Shown here: piece after piece, positions 51,319 through 60,017 of the stretch
How the letters are laid out: each line of letters opens with the position of its first letter
How positions within the stretch are numbered: position 1 is the stretch's first letter
Assembly: GCF_050589685.1 (NCBI RefSeq)
Contig: NZ_JBNGOS010000005.1
Span: 1-64,000 of the forward strand
Source: Saccharicrinis sp050589685
GTDB lineage: Bacteria; Bacteroidota; Bacteroidia; Bacteroidales; Marinilabiliaceae
Direction: 5' to 3'
Length of the DNA: 64,000 nucleotides
Notes under the pieces: generated by a model
Seen by the model: only the letters and a program-made list of their open reading frames with translations
What the model was told of the DNA's origin: nothing
The model's database searches: none
Made by a program: the position numbers and the translations under genes

Positions 51319-52083
51319 ATGAGATCCTTGAAAACTAAAAAATTTGATTCTATTCAATTAAGTGAGATGGAACAGGTTAAGTTGATGAACCGAGTTGATA
51401 AAAAGTTCTGGTTCCATACGAATCAACTTCCTGCACTCCTGGATATGATTAGTCAAGACTATTTTTTGCTTCATATTAACGGACAGAACTTGTTGCAGTA
51501 TTCTACGGTGTATTTCGATACGTTCGAAAGCCGGATGTTTGCTGCCCATCACAATGGTAAACTCAACCGGTATAAAATCAGGCGCCGAAGCTATGTTTCA
51601 TCTGGCATTAGTTTTTTCGAAGTCAAGTTTAAAAACAACAAAGGCAGAACCATAAAAAAGCGCATCCCGTCTGATTTTGAGGTGTCTGATTTTACAGATC
51701 AGGAAGTGGATTTTATAAATGAAGTTACACCTTTCTGTCATGACGAATTAAGGCCGTCGTTAATCAATAATTTCTCAAGGTTAACCCTGGTTAATAAAAA
51801 CTTTAAGGAGCGTTGTACCATCGATCTCAACCTCCAATTCCATCAGGGGGACAAAACAGTTTCTCTTGACGATTTGGTAATAGTTGAGGTTAAATCTGAT
51901 GGCCGTTCTTCAGCATCACCATTGCTTACGACCTTAAGAGACCAGCGTATTAAGCCCGCCGGGTTTAGCAAGTATTGTGTAGGCCGGACGGTTACGGACA
52001 CGGGTTTAAAGCGAAATGCTTTTAAGGGAAAAATAAGGAGTATTGAAAAGCTATTACAGACGGAAAACAAATTATATTATTAA
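51319..52083 (+). CDS. VTC-domain protein (polyphosphate polymerase-like)
   Basis: From ATG 51319 this is 254 residues; ATGs at 51274 and 51223 are possible but add sequence not seen in the family. It has the VTC tunnel fold: KLMNRVDKKFWFHTNQL, the pair YSTVYFDTFESRMF, the basic strand RYKIRRRSY, EVKFKNNKGRTIKKR and the acidic strand VIVEVKSDG. In yeast Vtc4 this domain makes polyphosphate from ATP; bacterial members are often near CotH and DUF4956 genes. The basic and acidic residues lining the tunnel seem present, so it may be active. It heads the five-gene operon and precedes the DUF4956 gene by 11 bp. Confidence 0.88.
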   Translation: MRSLKTKKFDSIQLSEMEQVKLMNRVDKKFWFHTNQLPALLDMISQDYFLLHINGQNLLQYSTVYFDTFESRMFAAHHNGKLNRYKIRRRSYVSSGISFFEVKFKNNKGRTIKKRIPSDFEVSDFTDQEVDFINEVTPFCHDELRPSLINNFSRLTLVNKNFKERCTIDLNLQFHQGDKTVSLDDLVIVEVKSDGRSSASPLLTTLRDQRIKPAGFSKYCVGRTVTDTGLKRNAFKGKIRSIEKLLQTENKLYY

Positions 52084-52094
52084 ACACAAAATCT

Positions 52095-52808
52095 ATGATT
52101 AATTTAGAATTCATTGCCGACAAAATACAAAGCAATGTTATTGCGAATCCTCCAACAAAACTTGAGCTGTGGGAAGACGGTTTCAGGTTTTTGGATATCA
52201 AAATAATAAACGTAGTCGATTTTACAGAACTAATTGTTCGTTTTGCTTTTAACACGCTACTCATCTTTATGGTGGTGCATTTTATGTATGCCAAAAACAG
52301 CAGACGGAAAGACTTTTATTTTAGTTACCTATCCATTGGTGTTATCGTCTTCTTATTAAGCTTTTTGCTCAATAGCGTAAAACTCGAATTAGGATTTGCA
52401 CTTGGGCTGTTCGCTATTTTTGGAATTATACGGTATAGAACCGATGCCATCCCCATAAAGGAAATGACCTATCTGTTCATCGTTATCGGAATATCTGTAA
52501 TTAATGCGTTGGCCAATAAAAAGGTAAGTTATTCTGAATTGATTATTACAAACTTTGTAATTGTATTTGGTCTTTGGGTACTCGAAAAGCGACTGATGCT
52601 AAAGCAGGAAGGATCCGTCAGACTTATCTACGAGAAAATAGAAAATATCCATGCTTTAAACAGCGATGTCCTTCTACAAGACTTAAAAGAACGAACAGGA
52701 ATAAACATCAAACGCTATGAAATTCAAAAAATAGATTTCCTGAAAGACGTCGCCGAAATCATCCTCTATTTCAATGTAAACGGAAAGGAAAAAAAAGCCA
52801 TTAATTGA
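52095..52808 (+). CDS. DUF4956 family membrane protein
   Basis: This 237-residue protein has about four transmembrane helices in residues 40-165 (FTELIVRFAFNTLLIFMVVHFMY; YLSIGVIVFLLSFLLNSV; LGFALGLFAIFGIIRYRTD; LIITNFVIVFGLWVLEK). A cytosolic C-terminal domain follows (about 170-237, IYEKIENIHALNSDVLLQDLKERTGINIKRYEIQ). FAIFGIIRYRTDAIPIKEMTYLF is the family hallmark. DUF4956 proteins are regularly encoded next to VTC-domain proteins, so this could guide polyphosphate into or across the membrane; that role is inference. Confidence 0.85.
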   Translation: MINLEFIADKIQSNVIANPPTKLELWEDGFRFLDIKIINVVDFTELIVRFAFNTLLIFMVVHFMYAKNSRRKDFYFSYLSIGVIVFLLSFLLNSVKLELGFALGLFAIFGIIRYRTDAIPIKEMTYLFIVIGISVINALANKKVSYSELIITNFVIVFGLWVLEKRLMLKQEGSVRLIYEKIENIHALNSDVLLQDLKERTGINIKRYEIQKIDFLKDVAEIILYFNVNGKEKKAIN

Positions 52809-52880
52809 TAAGGGATGGCATCTTTAGGTGTAAGCTGTAAATAAGATGCTATCCTTTACTATAATTCTGAAAATTAAATT

Positions 52881-53540
52881 ATGAAACCAACGAAGTATAT
52901 AAAACCAGGATACTTGCTTATTGCCCTGTTGATGGTAAGTAGTATCGCCAAAGCACAAGAAGTCGAAAATGAGTTTCAAACCCGTACGTCGGTTAAAATG
53001 AGCTTTAAACCTTTGAAAAAGGTAAAATTCAATATTATACCTGAATTACGTTTCGATGAAAATTTTACGCTGGACAAGAGCCTGATAGAAGCCGAGCTTG
53101 AATACAAGGCATTCAAGTTTTTAACCCTTGGGGCAGCTTACCGATATATTGCGAACCAAAGGGAAAACAAGGACACTGAGTATTTAAGTCGTTTTTCGTA
53201 CAGCGCTACTGCCGAAAAGGATTTTAATCGGTTTGAAGGGTCATTTAGGTTAAGATATAGCAACTATGCAGATGAGGAGGACGATGATGCCTTGGATTTT
53301 CTGAGGTATAAAGTTGGACTTAAGTATAATATCCCAAAGTGTAAACTAACCCCCTCCGCGTCTGCCGAACTGTTTCAGGACCTCTCCGGATCATCTTTAT
53401 ATAAAATGAGATATTCCGTTGGGGCAGATTACAAATTGTTTAAAAAGAACTATGTGGGCTTGAGCTACAAGTTCGATTATTATAACAACGAATATCGCAA
53501 CAAGCATATACTTAGTGTCGGATATAAAATCAAGTTTTAA
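52881..53540 (+). CDS. DUF2490-like outer-membrane beta-barrel protein
   Basis: This 219-residue protein has a signal peptide (residues 1-25, ending AKAQ) and then alternating amphipathic strands with aromatic ends (FKFLTLGAAYRYIANQR; YVGLSYKFDYYNNEYRNKHIL), closing in SVGYKIKF, a typical outer-membrane C terminus. The layout matches DUF2490 proteins. It is probably a small outer-membrane barrel of the same system as its neighbours, 72 bp after the DUF4956 gene and 53 bp before the CotH gene. Confidence 0.8.
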   Translation: MKPTKYIKPGYLLIALLMVSSIAKAQEVENEFQTRTSVKMSFKPLKKVKFNIIPELRFDENFTLDKSLIEAELEYKAFKFLTLGAAYRYIANQRENKDTEYLSRFSYSATAEKDFNRFEGSFRLRYSNYADEEDDDALDFLRYKVGLKYNIPKCKLTPSASAELFQDLSGSSLYKMRYSVGADYKLFKKNYVGLSYKFDYYNNEYRNKHILSVGYKIKF

Positions 53541-53593
53541 GTTAGTCCACAAATTACACAGATTTAGTTTTATTAATTAATAAAATCAGTCCC

Positions 53594-55006
53594 ATGAAAA
53601 AACATATTTTAATTCTATTTGCCTTTACGGTTATAACCTTTTCTGCCTGTCGGGATGATGATATGGTAACAGAAACAGAAACAGAAACAGAAACCGAAGA
53701 AGAAGAAGAAGAAGAAGATGAAGAAGACGTTGATAGAACGGATTATTCCGATTGGACAGATATAACTCACGGTAACGATGTTGAACCAGATTACTCTATC
53801 GTTTTTAATCAGACCGAGGTACTCCGTTTCGACATCGAAATAAGCAGCTCAGATTGGTCATCCATGCAATCCAACTTGTCATCTATATTGAGTTCTGGAG
53901 GTAGTCGTCCGGGTATGAGTACTTCGTTTGACGACCCAGATTGGTATAAGTGTTCTTTTAAATTTAATGACATTGAATGGTATAATGTGGGAATACGCTA
54001 CAAGGGTAATTCCAGTCTTCAGTCTGCCTATCAATCGGGAAACAAAAAATTATCCTTCAAGCTCGATTTTGATGAGTTCGAAGATGATTATCCGGCACTG
54101 AAAAACCAACGGTTTTACGGTTTTAAACAACTTAATCTGAATAACAATTACGACGATGCATCGCTCATGCGAGAGAAAGTAGGAGCCGACTTGTTTCGTC
54201 AGTTTGGATTGGCAGCTTCTCAAACAGCCTTTTGTGCAGTGTATATCAACAAAGGCTCTGGTTCGCAATATTATGGGGTGTATGCGTTGGTGGAAGAGGT
54301 GGACGACACGGTGATCGATACACAATTTGCCGATGGTTCCGGGAACCTGTATAAGCCCGATGGTGATGCAGCTTCATTTGCCAGCGGAACTTATGATACC
54401 GACGAAATGGAACTGAAGACCAATGAGGAAACAGCAGATTATTCTGATGTGAGGGCTTTATATGATGTGATCAATAGCGCCACCCGAACAAGTGATGTGG
54501 AAACCTGGAAAACTAATCTGGAAAGTGTTTTAGATGTAGATAACTTTCTAAAATGGTTGGCTGCCAACACAGTTATTCAAAACTGGGATACCTACGGTAA
54601 CATGACTCATAATTACTACCTGTATAATAATCCTGAAAACAATCTTTTGACTTGGATTCCATGGGATAACAACGAAGCGTTTCAAAACGGAAAGCGAAGT
54701 GGGACACTGAGCTTTTCTATGTCGGAGGTGAGCAGTAGTTGGCCGTTAATCCGTTATTTAATCAATCAGGACGATTACAAACAAACGTATGAGGGTTACC
54801 TACAGCAATTTATCGATGAGGTATTTGTTCCAGCTGATATGATTAATACCTATTCAACCTATTATGATCTGATAAAAGATTATGCATACGCCGAGGAATC
54901 TGGGTACACTTATATTTATAGTGATGCATATTTCGACAGTGCCGTATCCACATTAAAATCACACGTTCAAACCAGAAACGATGCGGTGAATAGTTATCTG
55001 GATTAA
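53594..55006 (+). CDS. CotH-like kinase lipoprotein
   Basis: This 470-residue lipoprotein has the lipobox FSAC (Cys19). An acidic linker follows (about residues 27-48), coded by four ACAGAA-type hexamers and a run of GAA codons. The CotH domain runs from about 70 to 440: VLRFDIEISSSDW, FKQLNLNNNYDDASLMREKVG, CAVYINKGSGSQYYGVYALVEEVDD, GNLYKPDG and the late motif WIPWDNNEAF, where the Asp is expected to bind metal. CotH proteins are atypical kinases first known from Bacillus spore coats. Here it should face the cell surface or periplasm and phosphorylate a partner, perhaps the acidic lipoprotein encoded 33 bp downstream. Confidence 0.87.
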   Translation: MKKHILILFAFTVITFSACRDDDMVTETETETETEEEEEEEDEEDVDRTDYSDWTDITHGNDVEPDYSIVFNQTEVLRFDIEISSSDWSSMQSNLSSILSSGGSRPGMSTSFDDPDWYKCSFKFNDIEWYNVGIRYKGNSSLQSAYQSGNKKLSFKLDFDEFEDDYPALKNQRFYGFKQLNLNNNYDDASLMREKVGADLFRQFGLAASQTAFCAVYINKGSGSQYYGVYALVEEVDDTVIDTQFADGSGNLYKPDGDAASFASGTYDTDEMELKTNEETADYSDVRALYDVINSATRTSDVETWKTNLESVLDVDNFLKWLAANTVIQNWDTYGNMTHNYYLYNNPENNLLTWIPWDNNEAFQNGKRSGTLSFSMSEVSSSWPLIRYLINQDDYKQTYEGYLQQFIDEVFVPADMINTYSTYYDLIKDYAYAEESGYTYIYSDAYFDSAVSTLKSHVQTRNDAVNSYLD

Positions 55007-55039
55007 AACATAATATAAAGAAATCAACCAACAGTAAAA

Positions 55040-56827
55040 ATGAAAAAAATACAATTTATTTGGATAAGCTTATTGATGATCGGCCTAACCGTAGCATGCG
55101 AGAGAGATATCGACAGCGATTTGGATACCGATACGGAAATTGAATCGGATAACGACGATGACGACGACAGCGATGATGATGATGATGACAGCAGTGATGT
55201 AATTGATGATTCCGGGAATGTGGTTGACCATGAGGCAGATTCCGATTATGTTTGGGATAGTTCTGATATTTCAACGATAACATTGAACGGCAGTTCTATT
55301 GTGGTTTCCGGTGAAGGTGCGGTGGCAGATGCCAGTATTGTAACTATTAGTTCGGCAGGGAACTACGAAATATCAGGAACCTTATCGGATGGACAAATTA
55401 TTGTTGATACCGAAGACGAATCTATTGTGAGATTGATTTTAAAGGGAGTAGATATCAATTGTTCATCTAATGCACCCATATATGTGGAGCAGGCAGAGAA
55501 AACCATGATTGTATTATCTGAAGGGACCGAAAACAAGGTATCGGACGGAAGTTCTTATGTTTCCAGCGAGGAAGATGCCAATGCTCCCATTTTTAGTAAA
55601 GACGACCTGACTATCTATGGAGATGGAAAACTTACGGTGGATGGAAACCACAACGATGGAATCACAGGTAAAGATGGGCTGATTATAGCAAGCGGAAACA
55701 TAAGTGTGGAAGCAGTCGATGACGGGATCCGAGGAAAAGACTATCTAATTATAAAAGGCGGCAATATTGTGGTTGATGCCGAAGACGACGGATTAAAATC
55801 GGATAACGACGAAAACACCGCCAAAGGATACATCGCAGTTGAAGGTGGGGTACTTAATATTACATCAGGAGGCGATGGCATCCAGGCCGAAACGGATGTG
55901 ATAATATATGATGGGGAGATAGAAATTTACTCGGGGGGAGGTAGCGATGCCTATTTAAGTTCCGATGCGTCTGCCAAAGGAATTAAGTCTATCGTTAGTA
56001 CAATTATTTATGATGGAGAGATAACGGTGGATGCTGCAGATGATGCTTTGCATTCTGATGGAGAGCTTATAATTTATGATGGACTTTACGAGATTGCCGC
56101 AGGGGATGATGCGATTCATGCAGAATACGATCTTCTGATTGCTTCGGGTGATATCAATATAACGGATGCATACGAAGGCTTGGAGAGTGCTTTGGGAGCT
56201 ATCACCATTGATGGAGGTAATATTTACATAAAGGCAAGCGATGATGGTATTAATGTGGCTGCAGGAGGCGGATCTTCTGGCGGACAACGTAAAAGTGCTA
56301 CCGTAACATCCAGTGATTATGCCTTAAATATCAACGGAGGTTATATTTATATCGATTGTGATGGAGACGGTCTCGACTCTAACGACGAATTGAATATAAA
56401 TGGAGGTACCATGTTGGTAAATAGTTCATCTGCTAACTCAAATAGTGCTTTGGATTATGATGGAGCCTGCTATATGAATGGAGGTTTTTTATTGGCAATC
56501 GGATCATCCCAAATGGCCGAGGCTCCAGGGGCTTCATCTACTCAATATTCTGTGTTGGTAAATTTTAATTCATCAATGTCAGCAGGTACTTTGGTTCATA
56601 TTGAAGATGAAGATGGAAAGAGCGTGCTGACCTATAAAACGATTAAAACCTTTCAGTCCGTAGTGTTATGCTCGGCCGAACTTGAAAAGGGAACTACCTA
56701 TAAGGTTTATACTGGCGGAAGTTCAACAGGTACGGTAGAAGACGGGTTATACACCGATGGTACCTATAGCCCTGGTTCACTATATACTAGCTTTGCTATC
56801 TCAAGCACAGTAACCACGATAAATTAG
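55040..56827 (+). CDS. DUF4353-like (carbohydrate-binding domain) lipoprotein
   Basis: This 595-residue lipoprotein has lipobox TVAC (Cys20) and an extremely acidic Asp/Ser linker (about residues 25-60). The body (about 75-500) is a repetitive right-handed beta-helix-like domain, with turns such as DDGIRGKDYLIIKGGNIVVDAEDDGLKSDND and GGDGIQAETDVIIYDGEIEI. This is the DUF4353 (carbohydrate-binding domain-containing) pattern often found with CotH proteins. The Ser/Asp-rich turns could bind calcium. A compact beta domain closes the chain (about 510-595). It is the last gene of the VTC operon and likely sits on the outer surface. Confidence 0.82.
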   Translation: MKKIQFIWISLLMIGLTVACERDIDSDLDTDTEIESDNDDDDDSDDDDDDSSDVIDDSGNVVDHEADSDYVWDSSDISTITLNGSSIVVSGEGAVADASIVTISSAGNYEISGTLSDGQIIVDTEDESIVRLILKGVDINCSSNAPIYVEQAEKTMIVLSEGTENKVSDGSSYVSSEEDANAPIFSKDDLTIYGDGKLTVDGNHNDGITGKDGLIIASGNISVEAVDDGIRGKDYLIIKGGNIVVDAEDDGLKSDNDENTAKGYIAVEGGVLNITSGGDGIQAETDVIIYDGEIEIYSGGGSDAYLSSDASAKGIKSIVSTIIYDGEITVDAADDALHSDGELIIYDGLYEIAAGDDAIHAEYDLLIASGDINITDAYEGLESALGAITIDGGNIYIKASDDGINVAAGGGSSGGQRKSATVTSSDYALNINGGYIYIDCDGDGLDSNDELNINGGTMLVNSSSANSNSALDYDGACYMNGGFLLAIGSSQMAEAPGASSTQYSVLVNFNSSMSAGTLVHIEDEDGKSVLTYKTIKTFQSVVLCSAELEKGTTYKVYTGGSSTGTVEDGLYTDGTYSPGSLYTSFAISSTVTTIN

Positions 56828-57115
56828 AAGTGAACATTAAGTGGTGAATTCGATAAAATTAGTGCTTCCCCCTTGAAAAAGGGGCGGTACATATAGATGT
56901 TGCGATAAATATAGATTCAGGGGGATTGAATTAATAGGCCGTAATCTTCCAAAATCTCACCTAAAAGATAGGTTCAAAAATCACCTGTTTAACCCGTTTT
57001 AGTCATGAGGAATCATGAATAAATCGGGTTAATACATCTTTCTTTATGAGTGATATTTTAACCTTCGCCAGTAGAATTTCCAACACAATCTGTTTGAACA
57101 ACCATCAAAACAAAC

Positions 57116-57161
57116 AAAGAACCGTTCAGGAGTTAATGATACTTTGGAATGGTTCTTTTTT
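57116..57161 (+). terminator. Rho-independent terminator
   Basis: AAAGAACCGTTC pairs with GAATGGTTCTTT (one G-T pair) across a 19-nt loop and runs into T. It ends a plus-strand transcript, probably that of the VTC operon, about 290 bp after its last gene. Confidence 0.78.
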
Positions 57162-57271
57162 GTTCGGTCGACAAAATACCAGCTTCTGTCGATTGCCTTT
57201 TAAGTAGTTAACAGGTTATTATTAAGTTTGTTTGTAGAAATAGATATAAACAGCAATTAAAGTGAGAAGAA

Positions 57272-57297
57272 CGCAGCGTCTTTGTGTCCCCGTGTTC
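57272..57297 (+). repeat. Solitary copy of the 26-bp TIR of the GxxExxY unit
   Basis: It matches 46121-46146 at 21 of 26 positions (GTCTTTGTGTC is kept, and it ends GTGTTC). It is followed by CTAATAATCTAA, the same 12 bases that follow the left TIR before mutB. Here too the copy ends about 25 bp before a start codon. No GxxExxY gene is beside it. Confidence 0.65.
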
Positions 57298-57322
57298 AAC
57301 TAATAATCTAATATCTAATATC

Positions 57323-57538
57323 ATGTCAATAAAAACAATAAAGGGCTGTATCGGCTGCGAAACATGTGTAAAAACATGTCCTACCGATGTAATTCGAATG
57401 GATAAGCGTTCGGGTAAAGCCGTGATCATGTATCCGGCCGACTGTCAGATTTGTCATTTGTGTCGTATGTATTGTCCGGTAGATGCGATAACGATATCGC
57501 CGGAAAAATCTATACCAGTAATCGTTTCATGGGGTTGA
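57323..57538 (+). CDS. Ferredoxin with two [4Fe-4S] clusters
   Basis: ATG 57323 gives a 71-residue protein (MSIKTIKGCIGCETC); an in-frame start 39 bp upstream lies in the TIR-like copy and is unlikely. It has two cluster motifs: CIGCETCVKTCP and CQICHLCRMYCP. KAVIMYPADCQICHLC resembles the beta subunit of adenylylsulfate reductase-like enzymes. It probably passes electrons from the cytochrome b-like protein or a cytosolic donor. Its stop overlaps the next start (TGATG), so the three redox genes are tightly coupled. Confidence 0.88.
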   Translation: MSIKTIKGCIGCETCVKTCPTDVIRMDKRSGKAVIMYPADCQICHLCRMYCPVDAITISPEKSIPVIVSWG

Positions 57539-58185
57539 TGATGGAAAAGCTATTAAAAAGATATAACGTAGTTGTTGCAATCGTAATATTCGCAGCATTG
57601 CCCATTTTAATCTGGGCATTAGGAGGTTCTTCTCAACGAGGGGTTTTAAAGGAAACTATCTCGGTGGTAACTATTGTTTCGTTTTCAATGATGCTGATGC
57701 AGTTTTATTTGGCGCGAACCAATAAAAATATGCTGAAAATCCATAAGATGAGTAAGGTGCTTAATATACACAAGATTATTGGATACGTGTTTGTTCCGAT
57801 ACTCCTGGTTCACCCATTTTTGATCGTAGTCCCAAGGTATTTCGAAGCAGGGATTGATCCCTCAGATGCTTTTTTAACTTTGATCACGTCTTTCAACAAC
57901 ACCGGGGTTGTGCTTGGAATGATTGCCTGGGTTCTGATGTTCATTATCGGTCTTACTTCTGTATTTAGAAATAGTTTACCAATGACTTACAGTAGTTGGA
58001 GGGTGTTGCATGGGGTTCTGTCCATCCTTTTTGTGGTTCTGGCTGCCTGGCATGTAATAGAATTAGGGCGTCATTCCAGTGATTGGATGACCGCATTTAT
58101 TGTGATTATAGCAACAGGAGGAATCCTCCTGTTGGCAAAAACATATTTCTCAAAACCAAACAAAGGAGGACAAAGTAATGTGTAA
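57538..58185 (+). CDS. Ferric reductase-like/cytochrome b-type membrane protein
   Basis: From ATG 57538 this is a 215-residue protein with about six transmembrane helices. Histidines at matching depths in the helices could hold two b-type hemes: KVLNIHKIIG and LLVHPFL in one pair of helices, WRVLHGVL and AAWHVIELG in the other. This fits the ferric-reductase-like transmembrane domain. It has no flavin or NADPH domain of its own, so it probably moves electrons across the membrane to the exported flavoprotein. It overlaps both the ferredoxin gene and the flavoprotein gene (8 bp). Confidence 0.85.
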   Translation: MMEKLLKRYNVVVAIVIFAALPILIWALGGSSQRGVLKETISVVTIVSFSMMLMQFYLARTNKNMLKIHKMSKVLNIHKIIGYVFVPILLVHPFLIVVPRYFEAGIDPSDAFLTLITSFNNTGVVLGMIAWVLMFIIGLTSVFRNSLPMTYSSWRVLHGVLSILFVVLAAWHVIELGRHSSDWMTAFIVIIATGGILLLAKTYFSKPNKGGQSNV

Positions 58186-59956
58186 AAAAGATATATCGCG
58201 CCGTAAATTTCTAGGAATTACAGGAGGTGCATTGGGAGCGGCAGCCTTGGGATCAATGATTTTTTCTCAAGAGGGATGGGCCGAGAACAAACCGGAATTT
58301 AAGGTGGATGAAATGCTCGAGCAAGAGCTGGACACAGATGTACTGATAGTTGGTGGAGGTATGGCCGGTCTGTTTGCAACGGTTAAAGCGCACGATGCAG
58401 GAGCAAAAGTGATAATGGTATCAAAAGGTAGGTTGGGTTCTTCAGGTCAAACTCCTTTTGCCAAGGGTATTTTTGAATATGATGCCCAAACATCAAAATA
58501 TAGTATCGATGAATTTGTGGAAGCAGTCTCACACTCAGCAATTGGAACTAATAATCCCGTTTATACCCGACAAGTAGCGGAGCATTCCAAAGCCAGGGTG
58601 CAAGAGTTGCGTGATTGGGGTTTCTTTGATTCTCCACTGTACCACAAATCATTTAGCAAACCGATACAGGAAAGGAACATTTCGGTGATCGAACGAGTGA
58701 CGATTACTCATCTGATTAAGCAAAACGGGAAAATAGTTGGAGCGGCCGGTTTTAGTATTGATGAGGCAAAAACATATTTTATCAATGCCAAAAGTGTTAT
58801 CCTTTGTACAGGAGCCGGCGGTTTTAAACCCAACGGATTTCCGATTTGTGATTTAACCCACGATGGAACCGTGATGGCATATAATATAGGTGCTAAAGTA
58901 ACCGGGAAAGAATGGAACGATGGTCATCCCGGGAGATCGGATAATGCTGCGGCATGTTATGATGGCTGGGGAAATATGTTCGAACAAAAACCAAGCACCA
59001 CCAGTATAGGTATTCGTCACGACCTGGGGGTCGATCTGAATTATATGGCCTATGTTAATGGAGGTGGTGCCGTAATGGGCCCTCCGGGGGCTAATAGAAG
59101 TTCAAAGGTAGTAGGTGGCCCATACCGTCCCGAAGGAATTTCGCAAGAAGGTCCTGGAGGTGGACATGGCCCTGATGATAAAGAGCGACCGTCTGGTGGA
59201 GGTAAAGGTCCTGGTAGGGGTAAAGGACCAGAGGGTGACAAAAGAAGAGGTAAAGAAGGGGATGGCCCGCCTCCCGGGATGGGCGGTAGCCCTGTGGGGG
59301 GATCTTCTGCAGGAATGGCCATTCACAAATCAGAAGGGCTTGTACCTATCAACGATAAATGTGAATCGAATATACCGGGATTATATGCCGCGGGCGACGC
59401 ACTGGGTTCGTATATGGCGGGGGCAATTTATACGCAAATAGGTTCGTCTTTGGCGGGTTCCGCTGTGCAGGGAGCAATTGCAGGAGAGGCAGCAGCCGAA
59501 TATGTGGGGAAGGTTGCGGCAGAACCTATCTTCGATCAGAAGAAGAAGGAGATTTTGGAAGAAATTCAAGCACCGTTGGAGCGCAAATCGGGTTATAGTC
59601 CGGCATGGGTCACACAGACCTTACAGGGTATTATGATACCTAATTTTATTCTCTATATTAAAAAAGAAAATTTAATGCGGGCAGCATTGGCTTATGTCGA
59701 AGAATTGCGGGATCATCACTTGCCATTGCTGAAAGCTTCTGATTTGCATGAGCTACGTTTGGCCCATGAAACAAGAAACATGGTTGTTAGTGCCGAGATG
59801 AAATTAAAGGCATCGTTAATGCGTACCGAAAGCAGATGCAGTCATTATCGTTTGGATTATCCTGAGCTTGACAATGAAAATTGGCGGGCATGGATAAACA
59901 TTTATAAGGGAGAAGATGGAATTATGCAGTTTGAAAAACAACCTTTTAAAGGGTGA
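58178..59956 (+). CDS. Tat-exported FAD-dependent reductase with Gly/Pro-rich insert
   Basis: This 592-residue protein has a twin-arginine signal (SRRKFLGITGGALG, residues 8-21). The FAD-binding motif is VLIVGGGMAGLFATVKAHDAG. SSGQTPFAKGIFEY, AAGDALGSYMAGA and the later RSGYSPAWVTQ-like region mark the fumarate reductase/succinate dehydrogenase flavoprotein group. An unusual insert of about 65 residues (about 300-370) is rich in Gly, Pro, Lys and Arg (GGGKGPGRGKGPEGDKRRG) and lies inside the FAD domain. The acceptor could be an organic molecule such as fumarate, urocanate or a sulfur compound. Electrons probably come through the cytochrome b-like protein and ferredoxin. Confidence 0.85.
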   Translation: MCKKDISRRKFLGITGGALGAAALGSMIFSQEGWAENKPEFKVDEMLEQELDTDVLIVGGGMAGLFATVKAHDAGAKVIMVSKGRLGSSGQTPFAKGIFEYDAQTSKYSIDEFVEAVSHSAIGTNNPVYTRQVAEHSKARVQELRDWGFFDSPLYHKSFSKPIQERNISVIERVTITHLIKQNGKIVGAAGFSIDEAKTYFINAKSVILCTGAGGFKPNGFPICDLTHDGTVMAYNIGAKVTGKEWNDGHPGRSDNAAACYDGWGNMFEQKPSTTSIGIRHDLGVDLNYMAYVNGGGAVMGPPGANRSSKVVGGPYRPEGISQEGPGGGHGPDDKERPSGGGKGPGRGKGPEGDKRRGKEGDGPPPGMGGSPVGGSSAGMAIHKSEGLVPINDKCESNIPGLYAAGDALGSYMAGAIYTQIGSSLAGSAVQGAIAGEAAAEYVGKVAAEPIFDQKKKEILEEIQAPLERKSGYSPAWVTQTLQGIMIPNFILYIKKENLMRAALAYVEELRDHHLPLLKASDLHELRLAHETRNMVVSAEMKLKASLMRTESRCSHYRLDYPELDNENWRAWINIYKGEDGIMQFEKQPFKG

Positions 59957-60017
59957 AATAAAATTTTTTAATACATTTGAATATCAGATAGAGCCTGAAG
60001 AAAAACAAATTCCCCAA

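Larger units (their letters stand above)
56828..57322. other. Intergenic region between the VTC and redox operons
   Basis: A block at 56867-56925 has CCCCCTTGAAAAAGGGG and, about 35 bp later, AGGGGGA, giving alternative hairpins like those in many Bacteroidota intergenic repeats. A terminator (57116-57161) and the solitary 26-bp TIR-like copy (57272-57297) are listed separately. The rest holds nothing I can name. Confidence 0.4.

Noticed and set aside
53663..53730. PASK-like polyphosphorylation site in the acidic linkers of the CotH and DUF4353 lipoproteins
   Set aside because: Attractive beside a VTC gene, but the stretches have acidic residues and Ser/Thr without the lysines that would carry polyphosphate.
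57044..57205. 53-codon plus-strand frame opening MSDILTFASR
   Set aside because: It reads straight through the terminator hairpin at 57116-57161 and has no coding character.
59050..59326. Proline-rich minus-strand frames inside the flavoprotein gene
   Set aside because: They are the complement of the Gly/Pro-rich insert of the real plus-strand gene.
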